From Ponticoccus litoralis (lineage in GTDB: Bacteria; Pseudomonadota; Alphaproteobacteria; Rhodobacterales; Rhodobacteraceae), in assembly GCF_039769985.1 (NCBI RefSeq), contig NZ_JBDNCH010000002.1:992001-1056000 (forward strand): 64,000 nucleotides of DNA, written 5' to 3'. Under the pieces are notes generated by a model that was given only the letters and a program-made list of their open reading frames with translations, ran no database searches and had not been told where the DNA came from. Shown piece after piece: positions 18,995-27,656 of this stretch. Position numbers and translations under genes: made by a program. Numbering within the stretch: position 1 is the first letter of the stretch; the number at the start of each line of letters is the position of its first letter.

Positions 18995-20294
18995 TCAGTT
19001 CGCTGCCGCGCAGTCGTCGTTCACCGGCCAGGGCGCGTTGGCCTCGGCGTATTCGGCGGCCTTCTCCACCGCCAGGGCGCGGTAGCTCTCGATATCCGGC
19101 GTCAGGTGGTCAGAGGCCTGCACGAACTTCTCGCCGTCCCACTCCATGATCCAGCCACCCGAATGCCCGGTGTGGTTGTTGCAGGAGGTCTTGAAGGGCG
19201 CGATCATGCCGGTCAGCCCCAGCTCCTCGATCCGGGCCTCGGTCATGTCGATGTTCTCCAGTGCCCCAGCGCAGCTGCTTGGCATCGATCACATCGGTCT
19301 CGAAGTGCTTCTGCGCCGAGATCACACCCTCGGCGAGGATCGCCGAGATCAGCATGCCGCGTCCGTAGAACACGCCCTTCATCTCTTCCGCGTCGGTCTT
19401 CGACAGGCCCGCGTCGATGACATGCTTCTGCACATCCGCATAGACCGGTGCATCCAGGTTCGGGATCGACCACGAGATCGACTTGTAGCCCTTGCCCTCT
19501 TCTCCGACGAGCCGCAGGTCGGCGTCATGCCCGGCCCACCAGACGCCGATGAAGTTCTCCATGGGGAACTTGGTCTTCACCGCCTCGGTCACGGCTCCGG
19601 CGTTCATCGCGCCCCAGCCCCACATGACCACGTAGTCGGGCCGCTCGCGGCGGATCTGCAACCACTGCGCCGACTGGTTCTGCATCTCCTTCAGGCCGAC
19701 CGGGATCGGCACCAGCTCGAAGCCCTTCTCCTCGGCCAGCTGCTCCAGCACCGGCAGCGGCTCTTTCCCGAAGGGGTGGTCGAGATGCAGGTGCACGATC
19801 TTCTTGCCCTCCAGCGAGCCCTGCCCCTCGAGGTACTGGATGATCATGTCGGCGGCATCCCAGTAGCCGCCCGGCGTGTTGAAGGCCCACTGGAAGGTCT
19901 CGCCCTGCATCATCGGGCTGAAGCCGTAGCCCGAGGCAAGGATCGGGATCTCGTCGACATTGGACTTCGGCAGCACCTGCAGCGTGATGCCGGTGGACCA
20001 GGGCTGGGTCACGATGGCCTGCCCCTTGGTCTTCTCGTAGCATTCCACGCCCTTCTCGGTGGAATAGCCGGTCTCGCATTCCTCGGCATTGACCATGACG
20101 CCGCCGATGCCGCCGTCGCGGGCGTTCAGCATCGCCATGTAGTCCGCCTGCCCGTTCATCAGCGGAATGCCGGTGGCGGCAAAGGGGCCGGTCCGGTAGG
20201 CGAGGTTCGGCAGGTAAAGCTCTTCCGCAAGGGCGGACCCCGCCGTCAGTCCCGCCACCACGGCGGCGACGGCCAGTTTCGTGAAACGTGTCAT
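18995..20294 (-). CDS. livK: LIV-type ABC transporter substrate-binding protein (frameshifted)
   Basis: Periplasmic type I binding protein (Peripla_BP_6). ATG 20294 with AGGAG upstream; signal peptide FTKLAVAAVVAGLTAGSALA, then EELYLPNLAYRTGPFAATGI, GVMVNAEECETGYSTEKGVE and MQNQSAQWLQIRRERPDYVV. After DAKQLRWG the frame is lost at about 19264-19267 (one G/C short in a four-base run). It resumes as ALENIDMTEARIEELGLTG and ends DDCAAAN at 18995. Corrected length is about 433 residues. Within the operon with two acid-CoA ligases, an organic acid ligand is more likely than leucine; this is inference. Confidence 0.9.
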
Positions 20295-20454
20295 AGTCTT
20301 TCTCCTCCCTGAGAATGCTTGCGTATCGTCTTTGGTCTTGGGCGCGCCGGCTGCGGCGCACCGTCGGGTGGGTTTGCAACCCGCCATGGCCTGCGGCGCC
20401 TCCGGCCCCGGGCGGTCCCCTGGCGGTCCCGGTCCCGGCCGGACAGGCCCGCCA

Positions 20455-21531
20455 TCAATGCGGGAAGGGCCAGATGATCAGCTTCTCCCGGATCAGCCGC
20501 CACAGCTGTGCCAGCCCGTGCGGTTCCACGATCAGGAAGAAGACGATCAGGCTTCCCACGATCATGATGTTCAGATGCTCCACCGTGGCGCTGTCGATGG
20601 GGATCCCCAGCGCGTTCGGCACCGGGTTCAGCACCACCGGCAGGCCGACGATCAGGATGGCGCCAAGGTAGTTGCCCATGATCGACCCAAGCCCCCCGAT
20701 GATCGCGATGAAGAGGATGCGGAAGGACAGCGGGATGTCGAAGAGGTTCGGCTCTGCCGCGCCGCGCCACATGAAGACGAAGAGCGCCCCGGCAACTCCG
20801 ACGATGTAGGAGGACACGGCAAAGGCGGTCAGCTTGGACTTCATCAGGTTGATGCCGATCAGCTCGGCGGCGATGTCCATGTCCCGCGTCGCCTTCCACG
20901 TCCGGCCCAGCGTGCCCCGCGTCAGGTTGATGCAGAGCATGGTCAGCAGGCAGACGATGAAGAGCACCACGTAATACTGCACGATGGAACTGGCCTGCGG
21001 CCCCGAGACATAGAGCCCGAAGATATCGAGGTTCGGCACCTGGATCGCCCCCGAGGCGTTGTAGTTGTAAAGCCAGGCCCATTTCTCGAACAGCCAGACA
21101 AGGAAGAACTGCGCCGCCAGCGTGGCGATGGCCAGATAGAACCCCTTGATGCGCAGGCTGGGGATGCCGAAGGCCACCCCGATCCCCGCCGAGAAGACAC
21201 CCGACAGCAGGATCGCCACGATCGGGTTCATCCACGGCATGATGGTGATCAGCTTGTAGCAGGCATAGGCGCCGACCCCCATGAAGGCCGCCGTGCCCAG
21301 CGACAGCTGCCCGGCATAGCCCGTCAGCACGTTCAGCCCCAGCGCGGCCAGCGAGTAGATCAGGATCGGGATCAGCAGCGTCTGAAAGGCGAACTCGCTG
21401 GCCGTCAGCGGAAAGATCACCCAGGCAAAGAGCAGGATCACCCCCAGCAGAAAGGCATCCTGCCGCACCGGGAACAGCGCCTGGTCCGCCTGATACGTCG
21501 TCTTGAACTGTCCCGCCGTGCGATAGAGCAT
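20455..21531 (-). CDS. livM: LIV-type ABC transporter permease LivM
   Basis: 358-residue inner membrane permease with about ten hydrophobic segments. Family signatures are LNVLTGYAGQLSLGTAAFMG near residue 85-105 and RAT-type TWKATRDMDIAAELIGI before the EAA-like loop, and IIGGLGSIMGNYLGAIL. The N-terminal 30 residues are cytosolic. It lies between the two small membrane proteins and livK. Confidence 0.95.
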   Translation of the reverse strand: MLYRTAGQFKTTYQADQALFPVRQDAFLLGVILLFAWVIFPLTASEFAFQTLLIPILIYSLAALGLNVLTGYAGQLSLGTAAFMGVGAYACYKLITIMPWMNPIVAILLSGVFSAGIGVAFGIPSLRIKGFYLAIATLAAQFFLVWLFEKWAWLYNYNASGAIQVPNLDIFGLYVSGPQASSIVQYYVVLFIVCLLTMLCINLTRGTLGRTWKATRDMDIAAELIGINLMKSKLTAFAVSSYIVGVAGALFVFMWRGAAEPNLFDIPLSFRILFIAIIGGLGSIMGNYLGAILIVGLPVVLNPVPNALGIPIDSATVEHLNIMIVGSLIVFFLIVEPHGLAQLWRLIREKLIIWPFPH

Positions 21532-21709
21532 CGCGTCTTCCTCCCTTTGCCGGCCCTCCCGGCCAGCCTGTTCTTCCGCAGGCCGGGCCTCTGCCCGGCC
21601 CCGCCGTCATCCTCCGGCCCGGTTTGCGGCCCGCTGCCCGCCCAGATGCGCGCGGCGCGCCGGTTTCGCGGCGGTCAGGCCCGGACCCGCAAGGCAGCGG
21701 GCGCCGCCG

Positions 21710-21973
21710 TCATTCCACACCCCCGTCCCGGGGGCCGCGCCGCACCATGGCGCCAAGGCTCATGACCCGCGCCATCATGCCCAGCGTCAGCGCCGCCCCG
21801 GTCAGCCCGACCGCCATGGCGCCGTTGACACTGGCCGAGACCAGCCCCGCCACGGGATGCACCGCGCTAGCGCCATCCTCGCCCAGCCCGTTGGCGCCCC
21901 GCGCGATATCCGCCACGCCCGGGTCGGTCTGCCGCCTCGGTCGCGCCCGGCTCTCGCGCATCGCCCTGGTCAT
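21710..21973 (-). CDS. Small membrane protein of the liv operon, unknown function
   Basis: 87 residues from ATG 21973, which overlaps the TGA of the preceding small gene (ATGA), so translation is coupled. N terminus basic (MTRAMRESRARPRRQTDPGV), then ADIARGANGLGEDGASAVHP and one or two hydrophobic segments (VAGLVSASVNGAMAVGLTGAAL and TLGMMARVMSLGAMV). I do not recognise a family. Being inside a transporter operon, it may be an accessory subunit. Confidence 0.6.
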   Translation of the reverse strand: MTRAMRESRARPRRQTDPGVADIARGANGLGEDGASAVHPVAGLVSASVNGAMAVGLTGAALTLGMMARVMSLGAMVRRGPRDGGVE

Positions 21974-22224
21974 TGCGCCTGCTCCAGCCCGGCATCGACC
22001 TCGAACCGCGCCCGGCTGCCCGAGGGCCGGGCATAGCCCGACCGCTCCGAATGCCGCACAATCCAGAAATAGGCCCACAGTCCCGCGGCCGCGCCCACCG
22101 AGGCCAGAAGCAGCGCGGCAACCATCCGCGAGCCCTCTTCCGGCGGCGTCGTCAAGGCGAGGTATCCAAAGGCCCAGAACCCTGCCCAGGCCACCACGTT
22201 GAGGATTGCGATCAGCTTTGCCAC
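21970..22224 (-). CDS. Small two-helix membrane protein of the liv operon
   Basis: 84 residues starting with GTG 22224 (GGGAG upstream). Two hydrophobic helices, LIAILNVVAWAGFWAFGYLA and MVAALLLASVGAAAGLWAYF, joined by TTPPEEGSR, then a hydrophilic tail. No known family recognised. It lies 63 bases after livH and overlaps the next small gene. Confidence 0.65.
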   Translation of the reverse strand: MAKLIAILNVVAWAGFWAFGYLALTTPPEEGSRMVAALLLASVGAAAGLWAYFWIVRHSERSGYARPSGSRARFEVDAGLEQAQ

Positions 22225-22287
22225 GTCTTGTCACTCCCTCGGGCGGGCTTCACCGCCTCCAGTCCGAAGATCGGTCGGACAGCCATC

Positions 22288-23241
22288 CTAGACACGCTCG
22301 ATGATCCGCTCGCCGAACAGCCCCTGCGGGCGGAACAGCAGCACGATCAGCGCCAGCACGAAGGCAAACCATGTCTCGGTATTGCCGCCCAGCAGCGGCT
22401 GCCCCCAGTAGATCTCGAACAGCTTTTCCAGCACGCCGATCATCAGCCCGCCGATGATCGCACCGGTGATCGACTCGAGCCCGCCCAGCATCAGCACCGG
22501 CAGCGCCTTGAAGGCGATCACCTCCAGCGCGAAGGACACCCCGGCCCGCGCGCCCCAGGCGATGCCAGTGACCAGCGCGATGATGCCCGCGATGAACCAG
22601 ACCAGCACCCAGACCGTCTGCAACGAGATGCCCACCGACAGCGCCGCCTGATGGTCGTCGCCCAGGGCCCGGATTGCGCGCCCCATCTGGGTGTAGTTCA
22701 GGAAGGCCAGCAGCGCCGCCACCAGCAGAACCGCCACCACGACCACGGTGATATCGAGGTGCTGCAGGATCAGCAGCCCGCCCTGCGGCTCCAGCACCGT
22801 GTCGCCGGTGGGAATGCCCAGTTCCCCGGTGATCATCACCTTGTTCTCGCCGCCGAAGATGATCTCGCCGCCGCCGATCAGGAACAGGGTGATGCCGATG
22901 GTCGCCATGAAGAGAATGATGTCCGGCTGCCCGACCAGCGGCCTGAGCACGATCCGCTCGATGCTGACCGCAAGCACGAACATCACCCCCAGCGTCAGCG
23001 CCACGGCGATCCAGGCCGGGATGCCATAGGCATGCAGCCCCACCAGCGTCAGGGCGGCAAAGACCACCATGATGCCCTGCGCGAAGTTGAAGATCCGGCT
23101 CGACCGGAAGATCAGCACGAAGCCCAGCGCGATCAGCGCGTAAAGCACGCCCGAGACCAGCCCCTCCCATAGCACCTGAAGGAAGAAATCCGGTGCCTCG
23201 ATCATGTCCGCGAAGGGCGTGATGAAGATGTCTCTCAGCAT
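22288..23241 (-). CDS. livH: LIV-type ABC transporter permease LivH
   Basis: 317 residues, eight or nine hydrophobic segments. Signatures: LWEGLVSGVLYALIALGFVL, IFRSSRIFNFAQGIMVVFAA, YTQMGRAIRALGDDHQAAL (EAA-like loop, with the usual Asp-Asp) and GGLESITGAIIGGLMIG. It pairs with LivM in the membrane. The frame is intact. Confidence 0.95.
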   Translation of the reverse strand: MLRDIFITPFADMIEAPDFFLQVLWEGLVSGVLYALIALGFVLIFRSSRIFNFAQGIMVVFAALTLVGLHAYGIPAWIAVALTLGVMFVLAVSIERIVLRPLVGQPDIILFMATIGITLFLIGGGEIIFGGENKVMITGELGIPTGDTVLEPQGGLLILQHLDITVVVVAVLLVAALLAFLNYTQMGRAIRALGDDHQAALSVGISLQTVWVLVWFIAGIIALVTGIAWGARAGVSFALEVIAFKALPVLMLGGLESITGAIIGGLMIGVLEKLFEIYWGQPLLGGNTETWFAFVLALIVLLFRPQGLFGERIIERV

Positions 23242-23270
23242 GATCCTCTCCCCGAAGGCGTCCGGCCTTC

Positions 23271-23300
23271 ATATTCTTCTGTCCAAAAATATCCCGGGGG
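23271..23300. repeat. Dispersed intergenic repeat, copy 1 (divergent)
   Basis: ATATTCTTCTGTCCAAAAAT then ATCCCGGGGG, a divergent copy of the repeat seen at 18858, between livG and livH. GAAGGCCGG-type inverted sequence flanks it (CCGGCCTTC at 23262-23270 and GAAGGCCGG at 23302-23310), which would put the repeat in the loop of a 9-bp stem. Confidence 0.65.
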
Positions 23301-23406
23301 TGAAGGCCGGTCCGCGCAGCGGCGAGCCGTCCGGGGGACGGATCGAGGCCGAGGGGCAGAGCCCCTAACGACGCAGCCGCCCGCATGGCGTTCGAAAAGA
23401 CGCGCC

Positions 23407-24223
23407 TTAATCATGCGGCACCCCCAGGTAGGCGTCGATGACGTCCTGGTTGCCGCGCACCTCGTCGGGCGTGCCGTCGCCGATCTTCTTGCCGTAATCC
23501 ATGACCACCACCCGGTCGGACAGGTCCATGACCACGCCCATGTCGTGCTCGATCAGCGCGATGGTGGTGCCGAACTCGTCGTTCACGTCCAGGATGAAGC
23601 GGCTCATGTCCTCCTTCTCCTCGACGTTCATCCCCGCCATGGGCTCGTCCAGCAGCAGGATCGAGGGCTCGGCGGCCAGCGCGCGCGCCAGTTCCACCCG
23701 CTTCTTCAACCCGTAGGGCAGCCGCCCCACCGGGGTCTTGCGGATGCGCTGGATTTCCAGAAAGTCGATGACCCGCTCGACATGCGCGCGGTTCTCCATT
23801 TCCTCGTCGCGGGCCTTGCCCCACCACAGCGCCTGCGCCGCGATCCCCGCCTTCATATGCGTGAGCCGCCCGGTCATGACGTTGTCCAGAACCGTCATCC
23901 CCTCGAACAGCGCGATGTTCTGGAAGGTCCGCGCGACACCCATGCGGGCCACCTCGTAGGGCTTCATCGGCGGGCGCTTTTCGCCCTTGTACCAGACCTC
24001 GCCCTCGGTCGGCGTGTAGAAGCCGCTGATGATGTTCAGCATCGAGGACTTGCCCGCCCCGTTCGGCCCGATGATCGCCCGGATCTCGCCCTCGCGGATG
24101 TCGAAAGAGATATCACTGGATCGCCACCAGCCCGCCGAACTTCAGCGTGATATTGCGCATCTCCATCAGCGTGCCGCCGATCTGCCGCCCGTCGGCGGTG
24201 ACGTAGCCCTCGGTGTCCTTCAT
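23407..24223 (-). CDS. livG: LIV-type ABC transporter ATP-binding protein LivG (frameshifted)
   Basis: Starts at ATG 24223 (MKDTEGYVTADG) and reads LMEMRNITLKFGGLVAIQ, then an extra base at about 24115 shifts the frame. The continuation is DISFDIREGEIRAIIGPNGA with the Walker A GPNGAGKSS, then the signature-side LPYGLKKRVELARALA, Walker B ILLLDEPMAGM and LIEHDMGVVM. Corrected length is about 271 residues, normal. LivG-type features are the long insertion before the signature (WWGKARDEEMENR). It forms the ATPase pair with LivF. Confidence 0.92.
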
Positions 24224-24237
24224 GCGCAGGCTCCCTG

Positions 24238-24262
24238 CTTCTTCTTGGCCCAAATACCCCTC
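24238..24262. repeat. Dispersed intergenic repeat, copy 3
   Basis: CTTCTTCTTGGCCCAAATAC followed by CCCTC, one base different from the main form, in the 212-base gap between fadD and livG. The rest of that gap holds GC-rich runs and no credible gene. Confidence 0.75.
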
Positions 24263-24435
24263 TCCACAGCTGCAACCGGCGGTGGGCTCGCGGGCAGTAG
24301 CGCCCCCCGGACCCCACCTCCTGCGGGATGGTGGGGTAAGCCCCGGTTCGCCGCAGGCGACACACCGTCCGGGGGACGGTGTGAGGCGCGAACGGGCGAA
24401 GCCCTGCGATCCGCGCAACGGGAGCGTCCGGCTCG

Positions 24436-26409
24436 TCATTCCGCCGCCACCTTCGCCTGCGCGACGGGCCAGGTCTTTGCGTCCCGCACCGCCAGCGTCG
24501 CCTTGATCTTGCCCTTGCGGTCGTCCTCGTAGGTCACTTCGGTCTCGGTGTAGACGGACTCCGATCCGTCGTACAAAGCCGTCACCAGGTCCTCGAACTT
24601 CTCGCCGATCACCTTGCGGCGGACCTTGCGGGTGCGCGTCAGCTCTCCGTCGTCGGCGTCCAACTCCTTGTGCAGCACGAGGAAGCGGTGCACCTGGCAG
24701 CCGGACAGCATCTCGTCCTGCGCGATGCTTTCGTTGACCTCTTCGACGTGGGCCTGAAGCGTCTCCAGCACCTGCGGGTGCTGCGCCAGCTCCTGGTAGG
24801 ACGCATAAGCGATATTGTTGCGCTCGGCCCAGTTGCCCACCGCCGAAAGGTCGATGTTCAAAAAGGCGCAGCAGCGGTCGCGCCCGGCGCCGAAGACCAC
24901 GGCCTCGAGGATGTTGGGGTAGAATTTCAGCTTGTTCTCGACGTATTTCGGCGCAAACAGCGCCCCGTCCGCCATCTTGCCCACGTCCTTGGCGCGGTCG
25001 ATGATCCGCAGGTGGCCGCTGTCTTCCTCGATGAAGCCCGCGTCCCCCGTGGCCACCCAGCCCTCCGGGTCCTTGGTGTCCGCCGTCGACTCGGGGTTCT
25101 TGTAGTATTCCACGAAGGTCCCGGGTGAACGGTAGTAGACCTCTCCGCTGTCGCCGATGCGGATCTCGACCCCCGGCGCGGGCACGCCCACGGTGTCCGA
25201 GCGCACCTCGCCGTCCGGCTGCACGGTGATGAAGACGCTGGCCTCGGTCTGCCCGTAAAGCTGCTTCAGGTTGATCCCCAGCGAGCGGTAGAAATCGAAG
25301 ATCTCCGGCCCGATGGCCTCGCCCGCCGTATAGCCCACGCGCACCCGGCTGAAGCCCATGGCATTCTTCAGCGGCCCGTAGACGAGGAACTCGCCCAGCC
25401 GGTACTTCATCCGGTCCAGCGCCCCCACCGGCTTGCCGTCCAGGATGCGCGGCCCGACCTTGCGGGCATGGGCCATGAAGTGCTTGAACATCCGCTGCTT
25501 CAGCGGCGAGGCATCCTCCATCCTAATCATGATCTGCGTCAACTGCGTCTCGAAGATCCGGGGCGGGGCAAAGTAATAGCTGGGCGCGATCTCGCGCAGG
25601 TCGGTCATCAGCGTGTCGGCGCTTTCGGGGCAGTTGACGCAGAAGCCCTTCCAGTAGGCCTGCCCGATGGAAAAGATGAAATCCCCGACCCAGGCCATGG
25701 GCAGATAGGCCAGCACCTCGTCGCTGCGTTTCAGGTGGTCGAACTCGGCAGAGGACTTGGCCGCCTCGACGATATTGCGGTTGGACAGCACCACGCCCTT
25801 GGGCTTGCCGGTGGTGCCCGAGGTGTAAAGCATCACGCAGGTGTCGTCGTAGCCAAGGCCCGTCCGCCGCCGGTCCAGTTCCGGCAGGAATTCGTCGCGC
25901 GCGGCGCGGCCCTGCGTCTGCACATGGTCGAACTGGTGCAGGGCGCTGTGGTCGTATTTCCGCAGACCGCGCGGGTCGACGTAGATCATGTGTTCGAACT
26001 GGTGCAGGTCGTCCTGGATCTCGATGACCTTGTCGACCTGCTCCTGATCGGCGGCGATGACGAAACGCGCGCCGCAATGACCCAGGACATATTCCATCTC
26101 TTCGGCGACGGCATCCTGATAGAGCGGCACCGGCACCGCCCCGACCATCTGCGCGGCGACCATGGACCAGTAGAGCGTGGGCCGGTTGCGCCCGATGATG
26201 GCGATGAAGTCGCCCTCGTTCACGCCGAGGTTCAGCAGACCCAGCGCCAGCGCCTCGATCTCTTCCGCGGTCTCGGACCAGGTCCAGCTTTGCCAGATCC
26301 CGTATTCCTTCTCGCGGTACGCCGGGGCACCGCCGAACTCGGCGACATTGCGCTTGAGCAAGTCGGGAATGGAGCGCAGACCAGCCGCGCCCTCAACCAT
26401 GTGAGCCAA
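24436..26409 (-). CDS. AMP-dependent long-chain acyl-CoA synthetase
   Basis: About 657 residues, first gene of the liv-type operon. AMP-binding signature YTSGTTGKPKGVVLSNRNIV; further motifs FAPPRIFETQL, LYGQTEASVF, GWVATGDAGFIEEDSGHLRI and the C-terminal lysine region RTRKVRRKVIGEKFEDL. The insert-rich type resembles FadD15/FAA-like long-chain ligases that act on long or aromatic acids. The best start is TTG 26409, eight bases after GGGAGGAAA; ATG 26400 is too far from that site. Its product would be an acyl-CoA from an imported acid (inference). Confidence 0.92.
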   Translation of the reverse strand: MAHMVEGAAGLRSIPDLLKRNVAEFGGAPAYREKEYGIWQSWTWSETAEEIEALALGLLNLGVNEGDFIAIIGRNRPTLYWSMVAAQMVGAVPVPLYQDAVAEEMEYVLGHCGARFVIAADQEQVDKVIEIQDDLHQFEHMIYVDPRGLRKYDHSALHQFDHVQTQGRAARDEFLPELDRRRTGLGYDDTCVMLYTSGTTGKPKGVVLSNRNIVEAAKSSAEFDHLKRSDEVLAYLPMAWVGDFIFSIGQAYWKGFCVNCPESADTLMTDLREIAPSYYFAPPRIFETQLTQIMIRMEDASPLKQRMFKHFMAHARKVGPRILDGKPVGALDRMKYRLGEFLVYGPLKNAMGFSRVRVGYTAGEAIGPEIFDFYRSLGINLKQLYGQTEASVFITVQPDGEVRSDTVGVPAPGVEIRIGDSGEVYYRSPGTFVEYYKNPESTADTKDPEGWVATGDAGFIEEDSGHLRIIDRAKDVGKMADGALFAPKYVENKLKFYPNILEAVVFGAGRDRCCAFLNIDLSAVGNWAERNNIAYASYQELAQHPQVLETLQAHVEEVNESIAQDEMLSGCQVHRFLVLHKELDADDGELTRTRKVRRKVIGEKFEDLVTALYDGSESVYTETEVTYEDDRKGKIKATLAVRDAKTWPVAQAKVAAE

Positions 26410-26542
26410 TCCGTTTCCTCCCTGCGCCGGTCTTTCCGGCCTCCGCCGAACCCGTTGGCCGGGCCCTTCTCCATGGCGGACGATTCTGTACCCAGTGTGG
26501 GACCCGCTCAGGCTTGCGGTCAACTTTTTCCTGATGTTTTCC

Positions 26543-26558
26543 CAATTCTTACGAATTG
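26543..26558. promoter_or_regulatory. Palindromic candidate operator upstream of the fadD-liv operon
   Basis: Perfect inverted repeat CAATTC-TTAC-GAATTG in an AT-rich stretch 135-150 bases 5' of the acyl-CoA synthetase start. On the minus strand a TTGACC hexamer follows shortly downstream, without a good matching -10. The size and symmetry suit a TetR or GntR dimer. No regulator gene of those families is adjacent. Confidence 0.4.
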
Positions 26559-26700
26559 TAACAGGGGCCGCCCGGGTCGGCGGTGAATGGCGGCCCGTCC
26601 TTTTCCCCGGCCCGGAATGGGCCCGGGCCGCGCCGCAGCAAGACCGGGCATCCGGCCCTGCCCCGGGCCGCGAGAGGCATCCGGACGGCGGCCTGGCGCG

Positions 26701-27555
26701 TCAGGCAACCTGCCCGACGAATCGCCGCAGCCTGTCGGCAAGGGCGCGCACGATCACCGGGGGATCGACGCTTGAAACCTCGACGATCAGGCTGAATTGC
26801 GGCAGCGGAGGCAGGCGCGGATGGGACCGGATCAGCGATGGATCGGTGCAATCCTCGATCGGCATCGCGCCGACACCAAGGCCGGACCTGACCCCGGCCC
26901 GCACGCCTTCCAGCGTGCTGCAGGAACAGGCCGACCGCCACTGGTCCCCCGCCGCCTCGATCACCGCGCTGGCCGCGCGGAAGTACTGGCAGGGGCCGCT
27001 GACATGGGCCAGAGGGATCGCCGCATCGCCGTCCAGATCAAGGCCCGGATCCGCGATCCAGACCAGCGGGCTGCGCGCAAGCGTCGGGTCGGTATCCGGG
27101 CCGACCGGGCGCCGCATCACCGCAAGGTCCAGATAGCCGTCGCGCAGCCCCTTGCGGTGGCGCTCGGACAGGCTGGCGTCGATGCTGACGGAGACCTTCG
27201 GCACGGAGGCCAGAAACTCCTGAATAGCGGCCATGATGGCCGGGAACAGGTGGTAATCCTCGGGGATGCCCAGCCGGATCGCACCGCCCAGGTAGCTGGG
27301 CACAAAAGCCTCGATCAGGCGGTCGGCGGCGCCGACCACCTCCTGCGCGCGGACGCACAGGGCCTCGCCTGCCGTGGTCAGCTCACAGCGCCGTGTCGTG
27401 CGGTTGAAAAGCTGCGCCTGAAGCCTTTCTTCCAGCTTCCGGATATGCCCGCTGACCGTCGACTGGCTGAGGTTCAGATGCGCCGCAGCCACGGTGAAGC
27501 TGCCCATCTCGGCAACGGCCAGGAAACTTTTCAGCGCGGTGGTGTCCATCGCCAT
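26701..27555 (-). CDS. LysR-type transcriptional regulator
   Basis: 284 residues (or 282 from ATG 27549). The N-terminal winged helix is clear: LKSFLAVAEMGSFTVAAAHL, then NLSQSTVSGHIRKLEERLQA and LFNRTTRRCELTTAG. The effector domain starts with IRLGIPEDYHL and has LAVMRRP and GVRAGVRSGLGVGAMP, a form close to LTTRs of the LrhA/HexA group. Divergent from the M20-led operon with 101 bases between starts, so it most likely controls that operon and itself. Confidence 0.93.
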   Translation of the reverse strand: MAMDTTALKSFLAVAEMGSFTVAAAHLNLSQSTVSGHIRKLEERLQAQLFNRTTRRCELTTAGEALCVRAQEVVGAADRLIEAFVPSYLGGAIRLGIPEDYHLFPAIMAAIQEFLASVPKVSVSIDASLSERHRKGLRDGYLDLAVMRRPVGPDTDPTLARSPLVWIADPGLDLDGDAAIPLAHVSGPCQYFRAASAVIEAAGDQWRSACSCSTLEGVRAGVRSGLGVGAMPIEDCTDPSLIRSHPRLPPLPQFSLIVEVSSVDPPVIVRALADRLRRFVGQVA

Positions 27556-27576
27556 TTATCACATATTCCGATAAAT
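27554..27576. promoter_or_regulatory. Candidate LysR binding site
   Basis: ATTTATC, nine bases, GATAAAT: a perfect 7-bp inverted repeat fitting the T-N11-A rule of LysR regulators. It overlaps the LysR start codon and lies 81 bases before the M20 gene, the usual place for an autoregulatory and activating site. Confidence 0.55.
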
Positions 27577-27656
27577 GAAGCAAGCTTTACCGATTATGTT
27601 TGCGGAACGGATGCCGTAGCTACCCCGAAGCCCGAAGTGGAGAGGAAAGGGGAGAC

